In this document: one piece after another, positions 12,287 through 24,613 of the stretch | How the letters are laid out: each line of letters begins with the position of its first letter | How positions within the stretch are numbered: the stretch's first letter is position 1 | Source: Vicia villosa | Taxonomy: Eukaryota; Streptophyta; Magnoliopsida; Fabales; Fabaceae | NCBI RefSeq assembly: GCF_029867415.1 | Contig: NC_081183.1 | Coordinates: forward strand, 16,240,404-16,304,403 | Direction: 5' to 3' | Length of the DNA: 64,000 nucleotides | The notes under the pieces: model-generated | The model's input: only the letters and a program-made list of their open reading frames with translations | Told to the model about the DNA's origin: nothing | Database searches by the model: none | Translations under genes and position numbers: made by a program

Positions 12287-15200
12287 TGTAGCGGCGGAAA
12301 ATTTGAGTTTAAGTCATTGGTTAACTTAAATCGTTAAAAAGCAAGAGTCGCCACCGAACTTTTTTAATTCCAAAAAGAGGAAAGGGAAAAAACTCGAAAA
12401 AAACCACAAAAAGAAATCTGGATACGGGGGTTGGTTATGTAAGGGGAAGGTGTTAGCACCCCTCACATCTGTGGTACTCCACATGAACCTTTTGAAAATC
12501 TGTGTTTGAAAGTTAAAGCGGTTTTGTTTGCTAAAAAGAAATAAATAAGAAAAGAAAAGGTTATTTACAAAAGAAAAAGATTATTTACAAAAGTTTGCTC
12601 GGCAAGACGTTGTATCTTGTGCCTACATACCTCCTCAGTGCAATGGAGAAGTCAGAGCATTTGTAGTTCTGCTCAAAAGTTTTGGAAAAAAAGGTTTTAT
12701 TGAAAACAAGTTTTAAAGGGAAAAGAGTGCAAGCGCACAAAAGAGTTTAAAGTTCACATGACAAAAGTCAAGGTTTTATTATGAAAAGAGTTTTGAAAAA
12801 CAGGTCGATGGCGGTGCGCAAGGCACTCGACTTACAAAGAGTTGGTTGGGTGCTTGGTATATGGACCAAGTAATGCGAGGGTGAACATTTTATTAAAAGA
12901 GAAAAGTAGAAGAAGTGAATGGAAACATACAAGCTCATACAGGTAAAATCCATACAAACAAGCATACAAGTTCAAGCATAAAGGGATGAACATGAAAGAG
13001 GTAAAATAAGGGTGTACGTGCAAGTGTGCATGTGTAAGTACGGTTGATGGCGATGCGTGAAGTGCGATCGACTTATGGTAGAAAACGGCTAAGGTCCTAA
13101 TTTTATTTTGAAAAACGGTTAAAAGCATGCAAGCAATAATAAAATAAAGCGGTAAAGGAAAGCGGTAAAATTATTACAAGGCCTCGGGGATGGGGATTAC
13201 ACACTTAATAAATGGGGGTGAAAATTAACTACTAATTATTACAACCCAATCGAAATATTAAAGCGGAAAATAAAAGAATAATATATACAAAGATTAAAAT
13301 GAGTTATAAATGTCCACAATAAAATCCAATGGCTCAATGATAGTAGTACCTCACAAAAGTCAAGAAAATATTAGCAACGGATATATATAATGATGCATGA
13401 GAAATGATAAAGAAAATATTAACAATTAATCAAGAAAATAACAAAAGAGAAGATATAGAAATAAGCATATTAAATCTAAAGGAAATTAAAATTAAACAAC
13501 ATATTTTTGGTATTTTTAATATAAGAAGTAAAATCTAAGTAAACATATTTTTTTGATATTGAAATAAAAGACTAAGATAAAAGCATGTTTTTGTATTTTT
13601 GTGATATCATATTAGAAGTTAAAACAAACATATCAAAATAAAACTAAAATAAAAACTAAAATATAAAGTAAAATAGAAATGGGCTTAAAATCAAAACAAA
13701 ATGGGGTGCAGTTATTGAATGGGGGCGCTGGGCTTAGCATGTCAAAGGCCCAAGAATTCAAAATAAACTACCAGCCAGGGTGTGTGTTGCAGACTGCAAG
13801 CAGGGGTGCAGATCCAGAGTAGTGATGGATAGTAAAATGGGCTGGCTGTATACATTTGGCCCAAGGTAAATTAAAGAAACTTCAAACCCTACAAACATAG
13901 TTGCTAGCCGCCCCCATTCACCATTTTCGGTCTCTCTTTCTGCTTTCTCAACTCTCACTCTGTTCTTCTCTCAATCCTACACTCTGTTTTTATTCAAACT
14001 CAACCTCTCTAATCTCTACTACCCCAAATATGTGTAAACAGAACCAATATAACACAATCAAGACAAACAATTGCATCAAAATATGATATCAGTTCATCCC
14101 ACAACAAACCACAGCTCGGCAAAAAGAGGGAAAGCTAAAAACAAGGCATAACACAAAATCGACTAATCACAAAGTATGAAGAAAGTCCAGGAAGATACCA
14201 AATCAGGGATGCGTCGGTGTTATTGTTGTATTGACGCTGAAATTGCTCGAAGGTACGTCTGGAAGTTGAATCCCGTCGATGTGTCGAGTGCTTCTGAACG
14301 CGATTATTGATCTGCTCTGTATAGCTTTGACGTTGCAAGTGCTTCTGTTATGCTGCTGATGTTGTTCGGTCTGCCTTGTGATTCGAATCTACAGGTTGCG
14401 TGATGAATTTATGCGTATCGAAACTTCTGATTCTGAATATCTGTGACAACAAATAAAGTTTAACGGTAACAAAATCACAAGAGTTAAATATGCAGCTCTG
14501 TTTTCTGAAATGTGATGTAGTAGTTGCGTTTTGAATTGTGATGAAGATCGGTTTGAAGGTGAATGGTGATGGTTTGGATATGAAGCTGGAAACGTGAAAA
14601 TGCAGGTTAGATGGTGATGAGATGCTAGTGTATGGAGAATGGATCTGCAGGTTTATTGAATGTTTATTTGGAGGAAGGTTTTGGTTGAATTTCAGCAGAG
14701 TAACAATACCATTTTCTTCCTTGAATTTCTGGAAATGTATTTGCTATATCTTCAGTGAAAGTTCAGAGAAGATTCATAAATTGAATCTCTCATGATACTT
14801 GACTGAGCATTGTTAACAGAAGAAAATGAAGTGTGTATAATTTGGTTCTGATGAGACTTTTGTGGAGGAAGTTTGTGATGATATTTCTGCAGAGTAACAA
14901 TAGCTTTTTTTTCCTCCCTTTCTATTGTGATCTGAAGCTGTTTATATAGGCATAGGAGAGTGAGGGCAATTGAGGAATTTTGTGTGAGGAGAGGATAAGA
15001 AAGAATCAAATTCTGTTATGGTGGTGGAATTCTCATGCTGATTTTGTGGGATATTTGGGAGGGGAAGAAAACCATGTGAAGCTCATGAGGGCTGTGAGGA
15101 AATGAAGATATTTTTTCTCTTTTTGTCTGTAGTCAAATTCTAGAAGATGATGATGTCATGCAATTCCTCTTGATGGTGAAAAAACGTGAACATGGCTTTT

Positions 15201-15680
15201 GCTGGAAAACTTTCATCGTGTGAAGCATTTGAGATGGGTCCCAACAGATTTTCTCATGACTAAAAAGTCTTGGACTTGAATCAATGTTTACAAATGGGCC
15301 TTGAAACATTGAACCAAATACTCTTGAATTGGACCTTCACTTTTATAAGAAATGCACCTAAAAAAACAAAAAGTAACAAGTAATAATAAAAACAGAAATA
15401 AAATTATTTTAACATTTTAATAGAAGTTCAAAATAAATTGAACCAAAATTAAAATATTAAAATCATGCAATGGTTAGTATATGTAAGAAAAAATATTAAT
15501 TGTAAAATGATGTATGAAATGAATGTATTATATATTTTTTCAATTTTTGAATGAGAATGATGCAAATGAATGTATAAGATCACTACATATATTTTTTTCA
15601 ATTTTTTTTTTGAGATAAAATAAGACTTCTAAATGTAAATGATGCAGATAAAAAGTCGGGGCAAAATTTAGGGTACAACA
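12287..15680 (-). repeat. 3' LTR (left copy) of the gag-only retrotransposon
   Basis: 3394 bp, beginning TGTAGCGGCGG and ending TACAACA on the plus strand, so TG...CA on both strands. Compared by eye with the right LTR it has four substitutions (12484, 14021, 15040, 15658) and a one-base poly-T length difference near 15602-15611. Short ORFs inside repeat in both LTRs and show no protein homology I recognise. Confidence 0.95.
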
Positions 15681-18611
15681 GATGCCCCTATTTAATTATC
15701 TTTAGCCAAGTAACTTGAATGACTTAGTCATCAAGATATCAGGCAGAAGGTAATTAAATACTTAAAAAACCTGAATTTTGCCCCTTGATGAAATGATATG
15801 TTATGCCATGAATGCAGGGACTTTTTTTTGTTTTTTCGTATGATATGAGACCGACTCGAATCTCTGTGGGGAATATAGTGCCACAAAAGACAAACTGTTG
15901 ATGTAGAAACTGGGAAAAGGAAACAAGAACTCCGCAGGGGAATACACAAAAAGAATGAGTAATGGACTTGAATGAAAGAAACAGCTGGGGAAAAGGTATG
16001 CGTCAACCAGGAATAAAACTGGACTTCAAAGGATCACGATATTCAGGAATGGCATTGAATAATGTGAAGATCACAACATCCGAGAATAGCATTGAATGAA
16101 GTGAGAAAATGATATCCAGGAATGACACTGGATTAAGTGAAACAAGTCTTTCAGGAATGGCACTGAAAGAAGTAAAAGGGAATCACAACATTCAGGAATG
16201 GCACTGAATGAGGTGAGAAAATCACGATATCCATGAATGGCACTGAATAAAGTGAGAAACATCTTTCAGGAATGGCACTGAAGGAAAGGGAAATCATAAC
16301 ATTCAGGAATGGCACTGAATGAGATAAAGAATCACAATATCCAGGAACGGCACTGAATAAAGTGAAGAAACATCTTTCAAGAATGGCACCGAAAAAAATA
16401 AGAATCACAACACTCAGGAATGGCACTGAATGGGGTAAGGAATCACAATATCCAGGAACGGCACTGAATAAAGTGAGAAACATCTTTCAGGAATGGCACT
16501 GAAAGAAATAAGAATCATAACACTCAGGAATGGCACTGAATGAGGTAAGGAATCACAATATCCAGGAACAGCACTGAATAAAGTGAGAAACATCTTTCAG
16601 GAATGGCACTGAAAGAAAGAAGGAAAAGATATCTAGGAATAGCACTAGACGACGAAGACAAACAAGTATTTGTTTTGGATAGGTGCCAAGTAGGTTGGAC
16701 TTTGATCTCAAGGTAGGATGTTGATAACAACAGGACCTCGGAGAATGCAAATGGGTATGAAGTTTGTTTCTATGCATGATGTTGAATTTTTCTATGCATG
16801 ATATATGATCAATGCAGTGCAATTGTTTGTGATAACTGATGGAGACTCTTTTGCGAGGCAAGATTGGGACTCTGATTCCTCAACACGGGAACTCTGCCAA
16901 CTCTGCTTGGGAAGATTCTTGAACATACTTGTATCACACTAGTAACTATATCAAACTGATGATCCTTTTGGTAAGGACTGATAAATATCTTGGGGAATGC
17001 TGAAGAAGATTGCCCCTGATTGGATGATTGTTGTAAGTTAACTGATCATGGCTTCAGTTGAACTGTATTGGGGATGAACTGATCATGGATTCAATTCTTG
17101 GAATACATGTTGGGATGGCTTGCCCCAGTATAAGTCTTGAAATGATATTCTGATCAACAAAACTTGACTGGACGTCTGAACAACAGGATCTTGAAGTAAC
17201 GTGCCCCTGATAGGATCACTGATCAAGTTTCTCGACTGTTTGAACTTCCTGAAATATGAGTGCTTACTTGCAAATAAAATGTTCATTCAAGAATGGTAAT
17301 TTTAATGCAATGCTCAAAGCATATTTTTGAAACCAAAGTCATTATTGGAATGATGTAAAGCAAATGGAATCACTGGTCAAAACACAAAGGTTAAGATAAT
17401 CAAAGTGATGGATAAAGCAAACAAATGATATCAAAACAGATGATTGGAAAATCTCATGGGAGTCAGGTTACGCAACCTTGTTGTAGTATGCTTTCAAAAT
17501 AAACCTTGCTTCAATTAGGTCTTTTAAAGGTTGTAACGTGGTCAGGTTCATGGTTTCAGAAACAAAGGATATAAGGCTCAAAATTTGATTGTACCCACCC
17601 ATCTTCGTAATGATCTCCAGTCCTAACACTCAGTTAACTCAACTTATGCATTCAGGTTTCAAGAGTCTTTTTGGAATTACACCTTTGATCATGATGATAT
17701 TTCACAAGCAAGGAGAACATTTGAGATGGCAGTCACTTCTTCCTTTTGATAGTCACAACATTGTGTTATTCAGGAATTTATTGACTTCTTTTTTTTCAAC
17801 TTTTTCTTTTGATATCCCTAACTTTTGCCTGAACTGTTTATTTTTGAACTTACAGTCAGCGGGATGACCTTGTTTTTGCCTAAGTCACTTTTGGTCTTGA
17901 CTTAGCAGGCTTTTCTTTGATTCTATTTTTTTATACTTTTTTTTTTTTGAAAGATAGCAACCGCCTTGCTTAATGATTGATGAACCATCATTGGCTTTTG
18001 ATTGACATCTCCAACATTTCTTTGATGTGTGCGGAGGAACGCTTGCGATTGAAACCTTTGTTGAAAGGTGTACTGAATGATTCTCTTAAAATAGAATGCA
18101 CAGCCAAATTAACTGAGAACTGCCCTGCCCCAGGTTTAAAATGCGGGTTTTTTCGTACAGAAAGAAACTCCTACTTCGAAGGCTCAAAGGGGTTGACAAG
18201 GGATTAACTTCCTTATTTCTCCAGTGTTTGGGAATTGAAACAATGCCTGTACATCATCAGCAAAGTTTTATTTGAAAGCATACAATTCAACAACTTGGGT
18301 ATTTCGTTGTCATCATCCTCCCTCCAATCTTTGCATAAAACACAAGTTTGATAGAGAAAGCAAATGGAAGAAAATTTTGTAAAAGAAGGCATAAACATAA
18401 ACATAGTGGAGGTAAATGAATTCAAAATATGCAATGCTCATTTCATTAAACTTAACATTCAGGAACAAACAAAGTTTAAAAGTAACACACAATACAAACA
18501 AGGAAATTGTAAACAGTAAAGAAACAAGGCCTAGTGACTAATCAGCAACAAAGATGAGCTATCCCGTCGGAAACACTTGGCTTTAGGAGACCATCTGGCT
18601 TTGACTTGTCT
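15681..18611 (-). other. Non-coding internal region between gag and 3' LTR
   Basis: This is where pol would lie in an autonomous element. I see no RT, integrase or protease motifs in either strand, only interrupted short frames. It holds the minisatellite at about 16030-16640 and, near 16860-17290, phrases such as gggaactctgcc and tgcccctgat. A long untranslated, repeat-bearing segment before the 3' LTR is also described for Ogre/Tat elements. Confidence 0.6.
16030..16640. repeat. Minisatellite with 110-bp higher-order period
   Basis: The core caggaatggcactgaa recurs every 34-44 bp. Three variant units (preceded by atcttt, acattc/cactc and atatcc) make a higher-order unit. The atctttca phase occurs at 16261, 16372, 16482 and 16592, giving a period of 110-111 bp. 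It lies in the untranslated part of the gag-only element. Confidence 0.9.
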
Positions 18612-20126
18612 TCAGCCACTTTGATCTGGCAAAGGATTAGTGACAACGTTAGGACCCATATCCCTGAAAGATAGCATCTTTGATCTAACCAACTCTTGCA
18701 CCAAGGCCTTCAAAGCATAGCAATGTTCTAAATCATGGCCAGCACCACCCTGATGAAACTCACAATGAAGATCAGGCCGAAATCCTATTGAGGGAGGGTT
18801 TCGAGGAGGAGGCATGGGTCTTGTTGTGATCAAACCTTTTCGGACCAGCGCGGGATATAGTTCAGTGTAAGTCATAGGAATAGGATCGAAGTGAGTCCTA
18901 TCGCGATTCTGATTCTGGTTGGCAACCTGAGGTTGAGGAGCTTGAACTCGCACAGGAGTGACAGCAGATACATAAGGTTGATCACCATTTTGAGGTCTAC
19001 GGTGAAATCTTCTTCTGTCATCTGACACAGCATTAGTCTCATTCTCTTTCTTCTTTTGGAAGCCCCCAAAAGGTTTCTTTGAAGAATCAACAGCAACAGA
19101 CACTTTTCCTTTCCTGATTCCTTCTTCTAGCCTTTGACCAATTGTTACCAAATCAGTGAAGTTTGAAGACACACTTCCAATCATCTTCTCCCAAAAGAAA
19201 GGAGAAAGGGTATCCATGAACAAGCTAGTTAATTCCTTCTCAGACAAAGGTGGTTCAACTTGGGAAGCCAATTCTCTCCAACGTTGAGCATATTCCTTGA
19301 AAGATTCCTTTTCCTTCTGAGCCATATTCTGAAGTTGGCGACGATCAGGTGCCATATCCAGATTATACTTGTACTGTTTCATGAACGCATCAGCTAAATC
19401 TTGGAAATTCTGAACACAACCCTTTTCCAAACTCATGTACCACTTCAACGAAGCACCACTTAAACTGTCTTGAAAGCAATGAATGAGCAAATTCTGGTTG
19501 TTGGTGTAAGCAGTCATCTTTCTGTAGTACATGGTCAAATGACTCCTTGGACAAGTATGCCCCTTGTACTTCTCAAACTCGGGAACTTTGAACTTGGACG
19601 GCATGACAAGATTTGAAACAAGACCCATATTATCAGCATTCACACTAAAGAAATTGCTTCCTTCCATAGCTCTTAGCCTCTTTTCCAATGCCTGATATTG
19701 CTCACGGACTTCTTCAACTTCACCACAATCTCCTTGACTAACACTTCGAGAACCAACAGAACGGTAATCATAGAGAGGATTGTCATAACGAGCTGGAACA
19801 GCTTGAGCAGTAGTATGAACAACAGGTGGAGGTTCAGAAAAGACCGGAGGTTGGAATATCTGCCTCGAAGTTTGACCCACCATAGAAGCATTAACATATG
19901 TTGGAGAGAAATTCTCAGGTAACCCAAATTCTGGCCAAGTAGAAGGTGGCTTCTGAACCTGTAAAGGATCAACAACAGCAGTGGAGACTTCGGAAATAAC
20001 AGTCCTCTGAGGTGGATCAGTCCTAGCCATCAACACTTGCATCATCTCGGTAAGCTTAATCATGCCTGATTTCAAATCATCAATTTCCATTCTAACTTCC
20101 ATGTTATGTTTCTCTTGGTCTGCCAT
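18612..20126 (-). CDS. gag: Retrotransposon Gag polyprotein (Tat/Ogre-like)
   Basis: Gag is the structural protein that packages retrotransposon RNA. The ATG at 20126 (MADQEKHNMEV) gives 504 aa. The frame stays open further upstream to about 20306 without convincing protein character, so the start is uncertain. N-terminal residues form an acidic/basic coiled-coil-like stretch, followed by a Pro/Val-rich linker. The central retrotrans_gag domain shows KFKVPEFEKYKGHTCPRSHL, then DSLSGASLKWY and FMKQYKYNLDMAPDR. Near the C-terminus CEFHQGGAGHDLEHC is a zinc-knuckle-like Cys/His cluster. It ends at a TGA just after PLPDQSG. No in-frame continuation into protease is present. The frame is intact, in line with the young age of the element, so it may still be expressed. 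Confidence 0.88.
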   Translation of the reverse strand: MADQEKHNMEVRMEIDDLKSGMIKLTEMMQVLMARTDPPQRTVISEVSTAVVDPLQVQKPPSTWPEFGLPENFSPTYVNASMVGQTSRQIFQPPVFSEPPPVVHTTAQAVPARYDNPLYDYRSVGSRSVSQGDCGEVEEVREQYQALEKRLRAMEGSNFFSVNADNMGLVSNLVMPSKFKVPEFEKYKGHTCPRSHLTMYYRKMTAYTNNQNLLIHCFQDSLSGASLKWYMSLEKGCVQNFQDLADAFMKQYKYNLDMAPDRRQLQNMAQKEKESFKEYAQRWRELASQVEPPLSEKELTSLFMDTLSPFFWEKMIGSVSSNFTDLVTIGQRLEEGIRKGKVSVAVDSSKKPFGGFQKKKENETNAVSDDRRRFHRRPQNGDQPYVSAVTPVRVQAPQPQVANQNQNRDRTHFDPIPMTYTELYPALVRKGLITTRPMPPPRNPPSIGFRPDLHCEFHQGGAGHDLEHCYALKALVQELVRSKMLSFRDMGPNVVTNPLPDQSG

Positions 20127-20306
20127 TCTTTGTCTAACAGCAGCTCTAGCTACGTACTTGTGCGGAGGAATCAGCTTGACGGTAGACAGACAACTCTGAA
20201 GATGGAGACAGACAAGGATAAGTGTTCTGGACAACCTGGATAAATGCATGAAGTATGCAAATGATGCAATGCAAATGCAATGTTGTTTGATTTTCAAAGA
20301 ATTCAA

Positions 20307-21215
20307 GTTATTAATTTGTAAACATCAAAGCATGAAGGAAATAAATCCTAAATTGGATCAAAGCATTGATCAAGTTATCATCAAGATCAATCATCCATTT
20401 TGGTGGATTAAAGTTTTTACCCTATCAACACCCAAGATCCATTGAGTTTGATGAAACTTATGATGTTTACAAAGAAAGACCTATGAGTTCCTTGGAAATC
20501 AAACGAATGCATGGTTTATGTATCCATCATAATCAAGGTCTCACAGGGTCACACAAACAAGGTTCAAAGTCACGAGCATGGAGTCAAGATTAAGAACAAC
20601 CCACAAAGGTATGTACTAGGGAATTTTGTACCTGCCAAACGGGTTCTACAAAGGTTCCCAGAGTTTTCAATCTTCTATCGGATACTACCAGCACACACAA
20701 TTGCTCATGGGCACCAATAATATTCCTAAAAAGACCTCGTCTGAGCGTAGCATCGCATGACAACAAGAACAAATTGGTACTTGAACTTGTTTCTGCGCTA
20801 CATCCTAAAAAAGGCTTAGATGGGTTAAAAGGGTTCTAGGTCATTCAGCTTCTACGGACACTCACTATTGAAAATAATAGCGTTCTTACGATAGCTCGTA
20901 ACAACATCTACTACCTTCCATGAGGCCTCCACTGATTGGGGTTCCACCATATGATGCTCATGTTAAGGATCGCTCCTGACATGCAACTATTGGTCTTACC
21001 ACCTCCTATCTCAAGTTACTCACAAAAGTCCGGGTTAGAACTTTATCTCATATCACAAGGTATCACCCAAGTAACCACATAAACAGATAAGAATATATAC
21101 AAAATAAGATATATACAAAAAGAAAAAGCAAACAATAAGCAATAACATAAACACACAGATAAACAAAATAGGCTAAACCCACTTAAGAAAGTCCCCAGCA
21201 GAGTCGCCACTTTTC
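20307..21215 (-). other. 5' untranslated region of the gag-only retrotransposon with PBS
   Basis: Between the 5' LTR and gag on the minus strand. The primer-binding site (TGGCGACTCTGCTGGGGA, minus strand) lies at about 21192-21209, separated from the LTR by a few bases (GAAAAG). No other coding signal is seen. Confidence 0.7.
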
Positions 21216-24200
21216 TGTAGCGGCGGAAAATTTGAGTTTAAGTCATTGGTTAACTTAAATCGTTAAAAAGCAAGAGTCGCCACCGAACTTTTTTAATTCC
21301 AAAAAGAGGAAAGGGAAAAAACTCGAAAAAAACCACAAAAAGAAATCTGGATACGGGGGTTGGTTATGTAAGGGGAAGGTGTTAGCACCCCTCACATCTG
21401 TGGTACTCCACAGGAACCTTTTGAAAATCTGTGTTTGAAAGTTAAAGCGGTTTTGTTTGCTAAAAAGAAATAAATAAGAAAAGAAAAGGTTATTTACAAA
21501 AGAAAAAGATTATTTACAAAAGTTTGCTCGGCAAGACGTTGTATCTTGTGCCTACATACCTCCTCAGTGCAATGGAGAAGTCAGAGCATTTGTAGTTCTG
21601 CTCAAAAGTTTTGGAAAAAAAGGTTTTATTGAAAACAAGTTTTAAAGGGAAAAGAGTGCAAGCGCACAAAAGAGTTTAAAGTTCACATGACAAAAGTCAA
21701 GGTTTTATTATGAAAAGAGTTTTGAAAAACAGGTCGATGGCGGTGCGCAAGGCACTCGACTTACAAAGAGTTGGTTGGGTGCTTGGTATATGGACCAAGT
21801 AATGCGAGGGTGAACATTTTATTAAAAGAGAAAAGTAGAAGAAGTGAATGGAAACATACAAGCTCATACAGGTAAAATCCATACAAACAAGCATACAAGT
21901 TCAAGCATAAAGGGATGAACATGAAAGAGGTAAAATAAGGGTGTACGTGCAAGTGTGCATGTGTAAGTACGGTTGATGGCGATGCGTGAAGTGCGATCGA
22001 CTTATGGTAGAAAACGGCTAAGGTCCTAATTTTATTTTGAAAAACGGTTAAAAGCATGCAAGCAATAATAAAATAAAGCGGTAAAGGAAAGCGGTAAAAT
22101 TATTACAAGGCCTCGGGGATGGGGATTACACACTTAATAAATGGGGGTGAAAATTAACTACTAATTATTACAACCCAATCGAAATATTAAAGCGGAAAAT
22201 AAAAGAATAATATATACAAAGATTAAAATGAGTTATAAATGTCCACAATAAAATCCAATGGCTCAATGATAGTAGTACCTCACAAAAGTCAAGAAAATAT
22301 TAGCAACGGATATATATAATGATGCATGAGAAATGATAAAGAAAATATTAACAATTAATCAAGAAAATAACAAAAGAGAAGATATAGAAATAAGCATATT
22401 AAATCTAAAGGAAATTAAAATTAAACAACATATTTTTGGTATTTTTAATATAAGAAGTAAAATCTAAGTAAACATATTTTTTTGATATTGAAATAAAAGA
22501 CTAAGATAAAAGCATGTTTTTGTATTTTTGTGATATCATATTAGAAGTTAAAACAAACATATCAAAATAAAACTAAAATAAAAACTAAAATATAAAGTAA
22601 AATAGAAATGGGCTTAAAATCAAAACAAAATGGGGTGCAGTTATTGAATGGGGGCGCTGGGCTTAGCATGTCAAAGGCCCAAGAATTCAAAATAAACTAC
22701 CAGCCAGGGTGTGTGTTGCAGACTGCAAGCAGGGGTGCAGATCCAGAGTAGTGATGGATAGTAAAATGGGCTGGCTGTATACATTTGGCCCAAGGTAAAT
22801 TAAAGAAACTTCAAACCCTACAAACATAGTTGCTAGCCGCCCCCATTCACCATTTTCGGTCTCTCTTTCTGCTTTCTCAACTCTCACTCTGTTCTTCTCT
22901 CAATCCTACACTCTGTTTTTATTCAAACTCAACCTCTCTAATCTCTACTTCCCCAAATATGTGTAAACAGAACCAATATAACACAATCAAGACAAACAAT
23001 TGCATCAAAATATGATATCAGTTCATCCCACAACAAACCACAGCTCGGCAAAAAGAGGGAAAGCTAAAAACAAGGCATAACACAAAATCGACTAATCACA
23101 AAGTATGAAGAAAGTCCAGGAAGATACCAAATCAGGGATGCGTCGGTGTTATTGTTGTATTGACGCTGAAATTGCTCGAAGGTACGTCTGGAAGTTGAAT
23201 CCCGTCGATGTGTCGAGTGCTTCTGAACGCGATTATTGATCTGCTCTGTATAGCTTTGACGTTGCAAGTGCTTCTGTTATGCTGCTGATGTTGTTCGGTC
23301 TGCCTTGTGATTCGAATCTACAGGTTGCGTGATGAATTTATGCGTATCGAAACTTCTGATTCTGAATATCTGTGACAACAAATAAAGTTTAACGGTAACA
23401 AAATCACAAGAGTTAAATATGCAGCTCTGTTTTCTGAAATGTGATGTAGTAGTTGCGTTTTGAATTGTGATGAAGATCGGTTTGAAGGTGAATGGTGATG
23501 GTTTGGATATGAAGCTGGAAACGTGAAAATGCAGGTTAGATGGTGATGAGATGCTAGTGTATGGAGAATGGATCTGCAGGTTTATTGAATGTTTATTTGG
23601 AGGAAGGTTTTGGTTGAATTTCAGCAGAGTAACAATACCATTTTCTTCCTTGAATTTCTGGAAATGTATTTGCTATATCTTCAGTGAAAGTTCAGAGAAG
23701 ATTCATAAATTGAATCTCTCATGATACTTGACTGAGCATTGTTAACAGAAGAAAATGAAGTGTGTATAATTTGGTTCTGATGAGACTTTTGTGGAGGAAG
23801 TTTGTGATGATATTTCTGCAGAGTAACAATAGCTTTTTTTTCCTCCCTTTCTATTGTGATCTGAAGCTGTTTATATAGGCATAGGAGAGTGAGGGCAATT
23901 GAGGAATTTTGTGTGAGGAGAGGATAAGAAAGAATCAAATTCTGTTATGGTGGTGGAATTCTCATGCTAATTTTGTGGGATATTTGGGAGGGGAAGAAAA
24001 CCATGTGAAGCTCATGAGGGCTGTGAGGAAATGAAGATATTTTTTCTCTTTTTGTCTGTAGTCAAATTCTAGAAGATGATGATGTCATGCAATTCCTCTT
24101 GATGGTGAAAAAACGTGAACATGGCTTTTGCTGGAAAACTTTCATCGTGTGAAGCATTTGAGATGGGTCCCAACAGATTTTCTCATGACTAAAAAGTCTT

Positions 24201-24608
24201 GGACTTGAATCAATGTTTACAAATGGGCCTTGAAACATTGAACCAAATACTCTTGAATTGGACCTTCACTTTTATAAGAAATGCACCTAAAAAAACAAAA
24301 AGTAACAAGTAATAATAAAAACAGAAATAAAATTATTTTAACATTTTAATAGAAGTTCAAAATAAATTGAACCAAAATTAAAATATTAAAATCATGCAAT
24401 GGTTAGTATATGTAAGAAAAAATATTAATTGTAAAATGATGTATGAAATGAATGTATTATATATTTTTTCAATTTTTGAATGAGAATGATGCAAATGAAT
24501 GTATAAGATCACTACATATATTTTTTTCAATTTTTTTTTGAGATAAAATAAGACTTCTAAATGTAAATGATGCAGATAAAAAGTCAGGGCAAAATTTAGG
24601 GTACAACA
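21216..24608 (-). repeat. 5' LTR (right copy) of the gag-only retrotransposon
   Basis: 3393 bp, near-identical to 12287-15680, and in transcriptional sense the 5' LTR of this minus-strand element. On the minus strand it starts TGTTGTACCCTAAATTTTGC, ends GCCGCTACA, and is followed by the PBS. Confidence 0.95.
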
Positions 24609-24613
24609 CCAAG

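Larger units (their letters stand above)
12287..24608 (-). mobile_element. Gag-only Tat/Ogre-like LTR retrotransposon (TR-GAG/LARD type), 12.3 kb
   Basis: Two nearly identical direct LTRs (12287-15680 and 21216-24608) flank a 5.5-kb interior. The 5-bp TSD ccaag is exact (12282-12286 and 24609-24613). The element lies on the minus strand. Next to its 5' LTR (the right-hand one) the minus strand reads TGGCGACTCTGCTGGGGA, a primer-binding site of the tRNA-Arg kind reported for Ogre elements. Next to the 3' LTR it reads AAATAGGGGCATC, a polypurine tract. The only coding region is Gag (18612-20126). I find no protease, reverse transcriptase, RNase H or integrase, so it is non-autonomous and would need enzymes from a relative. 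A TR-GAG is the best-fitting described class. Confidence 0.9.

Noticed and set aside
12768..13128. ORFs repeated at 21697-22057 and others within the LTRs
   Set aside because: They recur only because the LTRs are duplicated; no recognisable protein.
16030..16640. Regularly spaced repeats resembling a CRISPR array
   Set aside because: Plant nuclear context, spacers are themselves repeats, and the array is a minisatellite within a retrotransposon.
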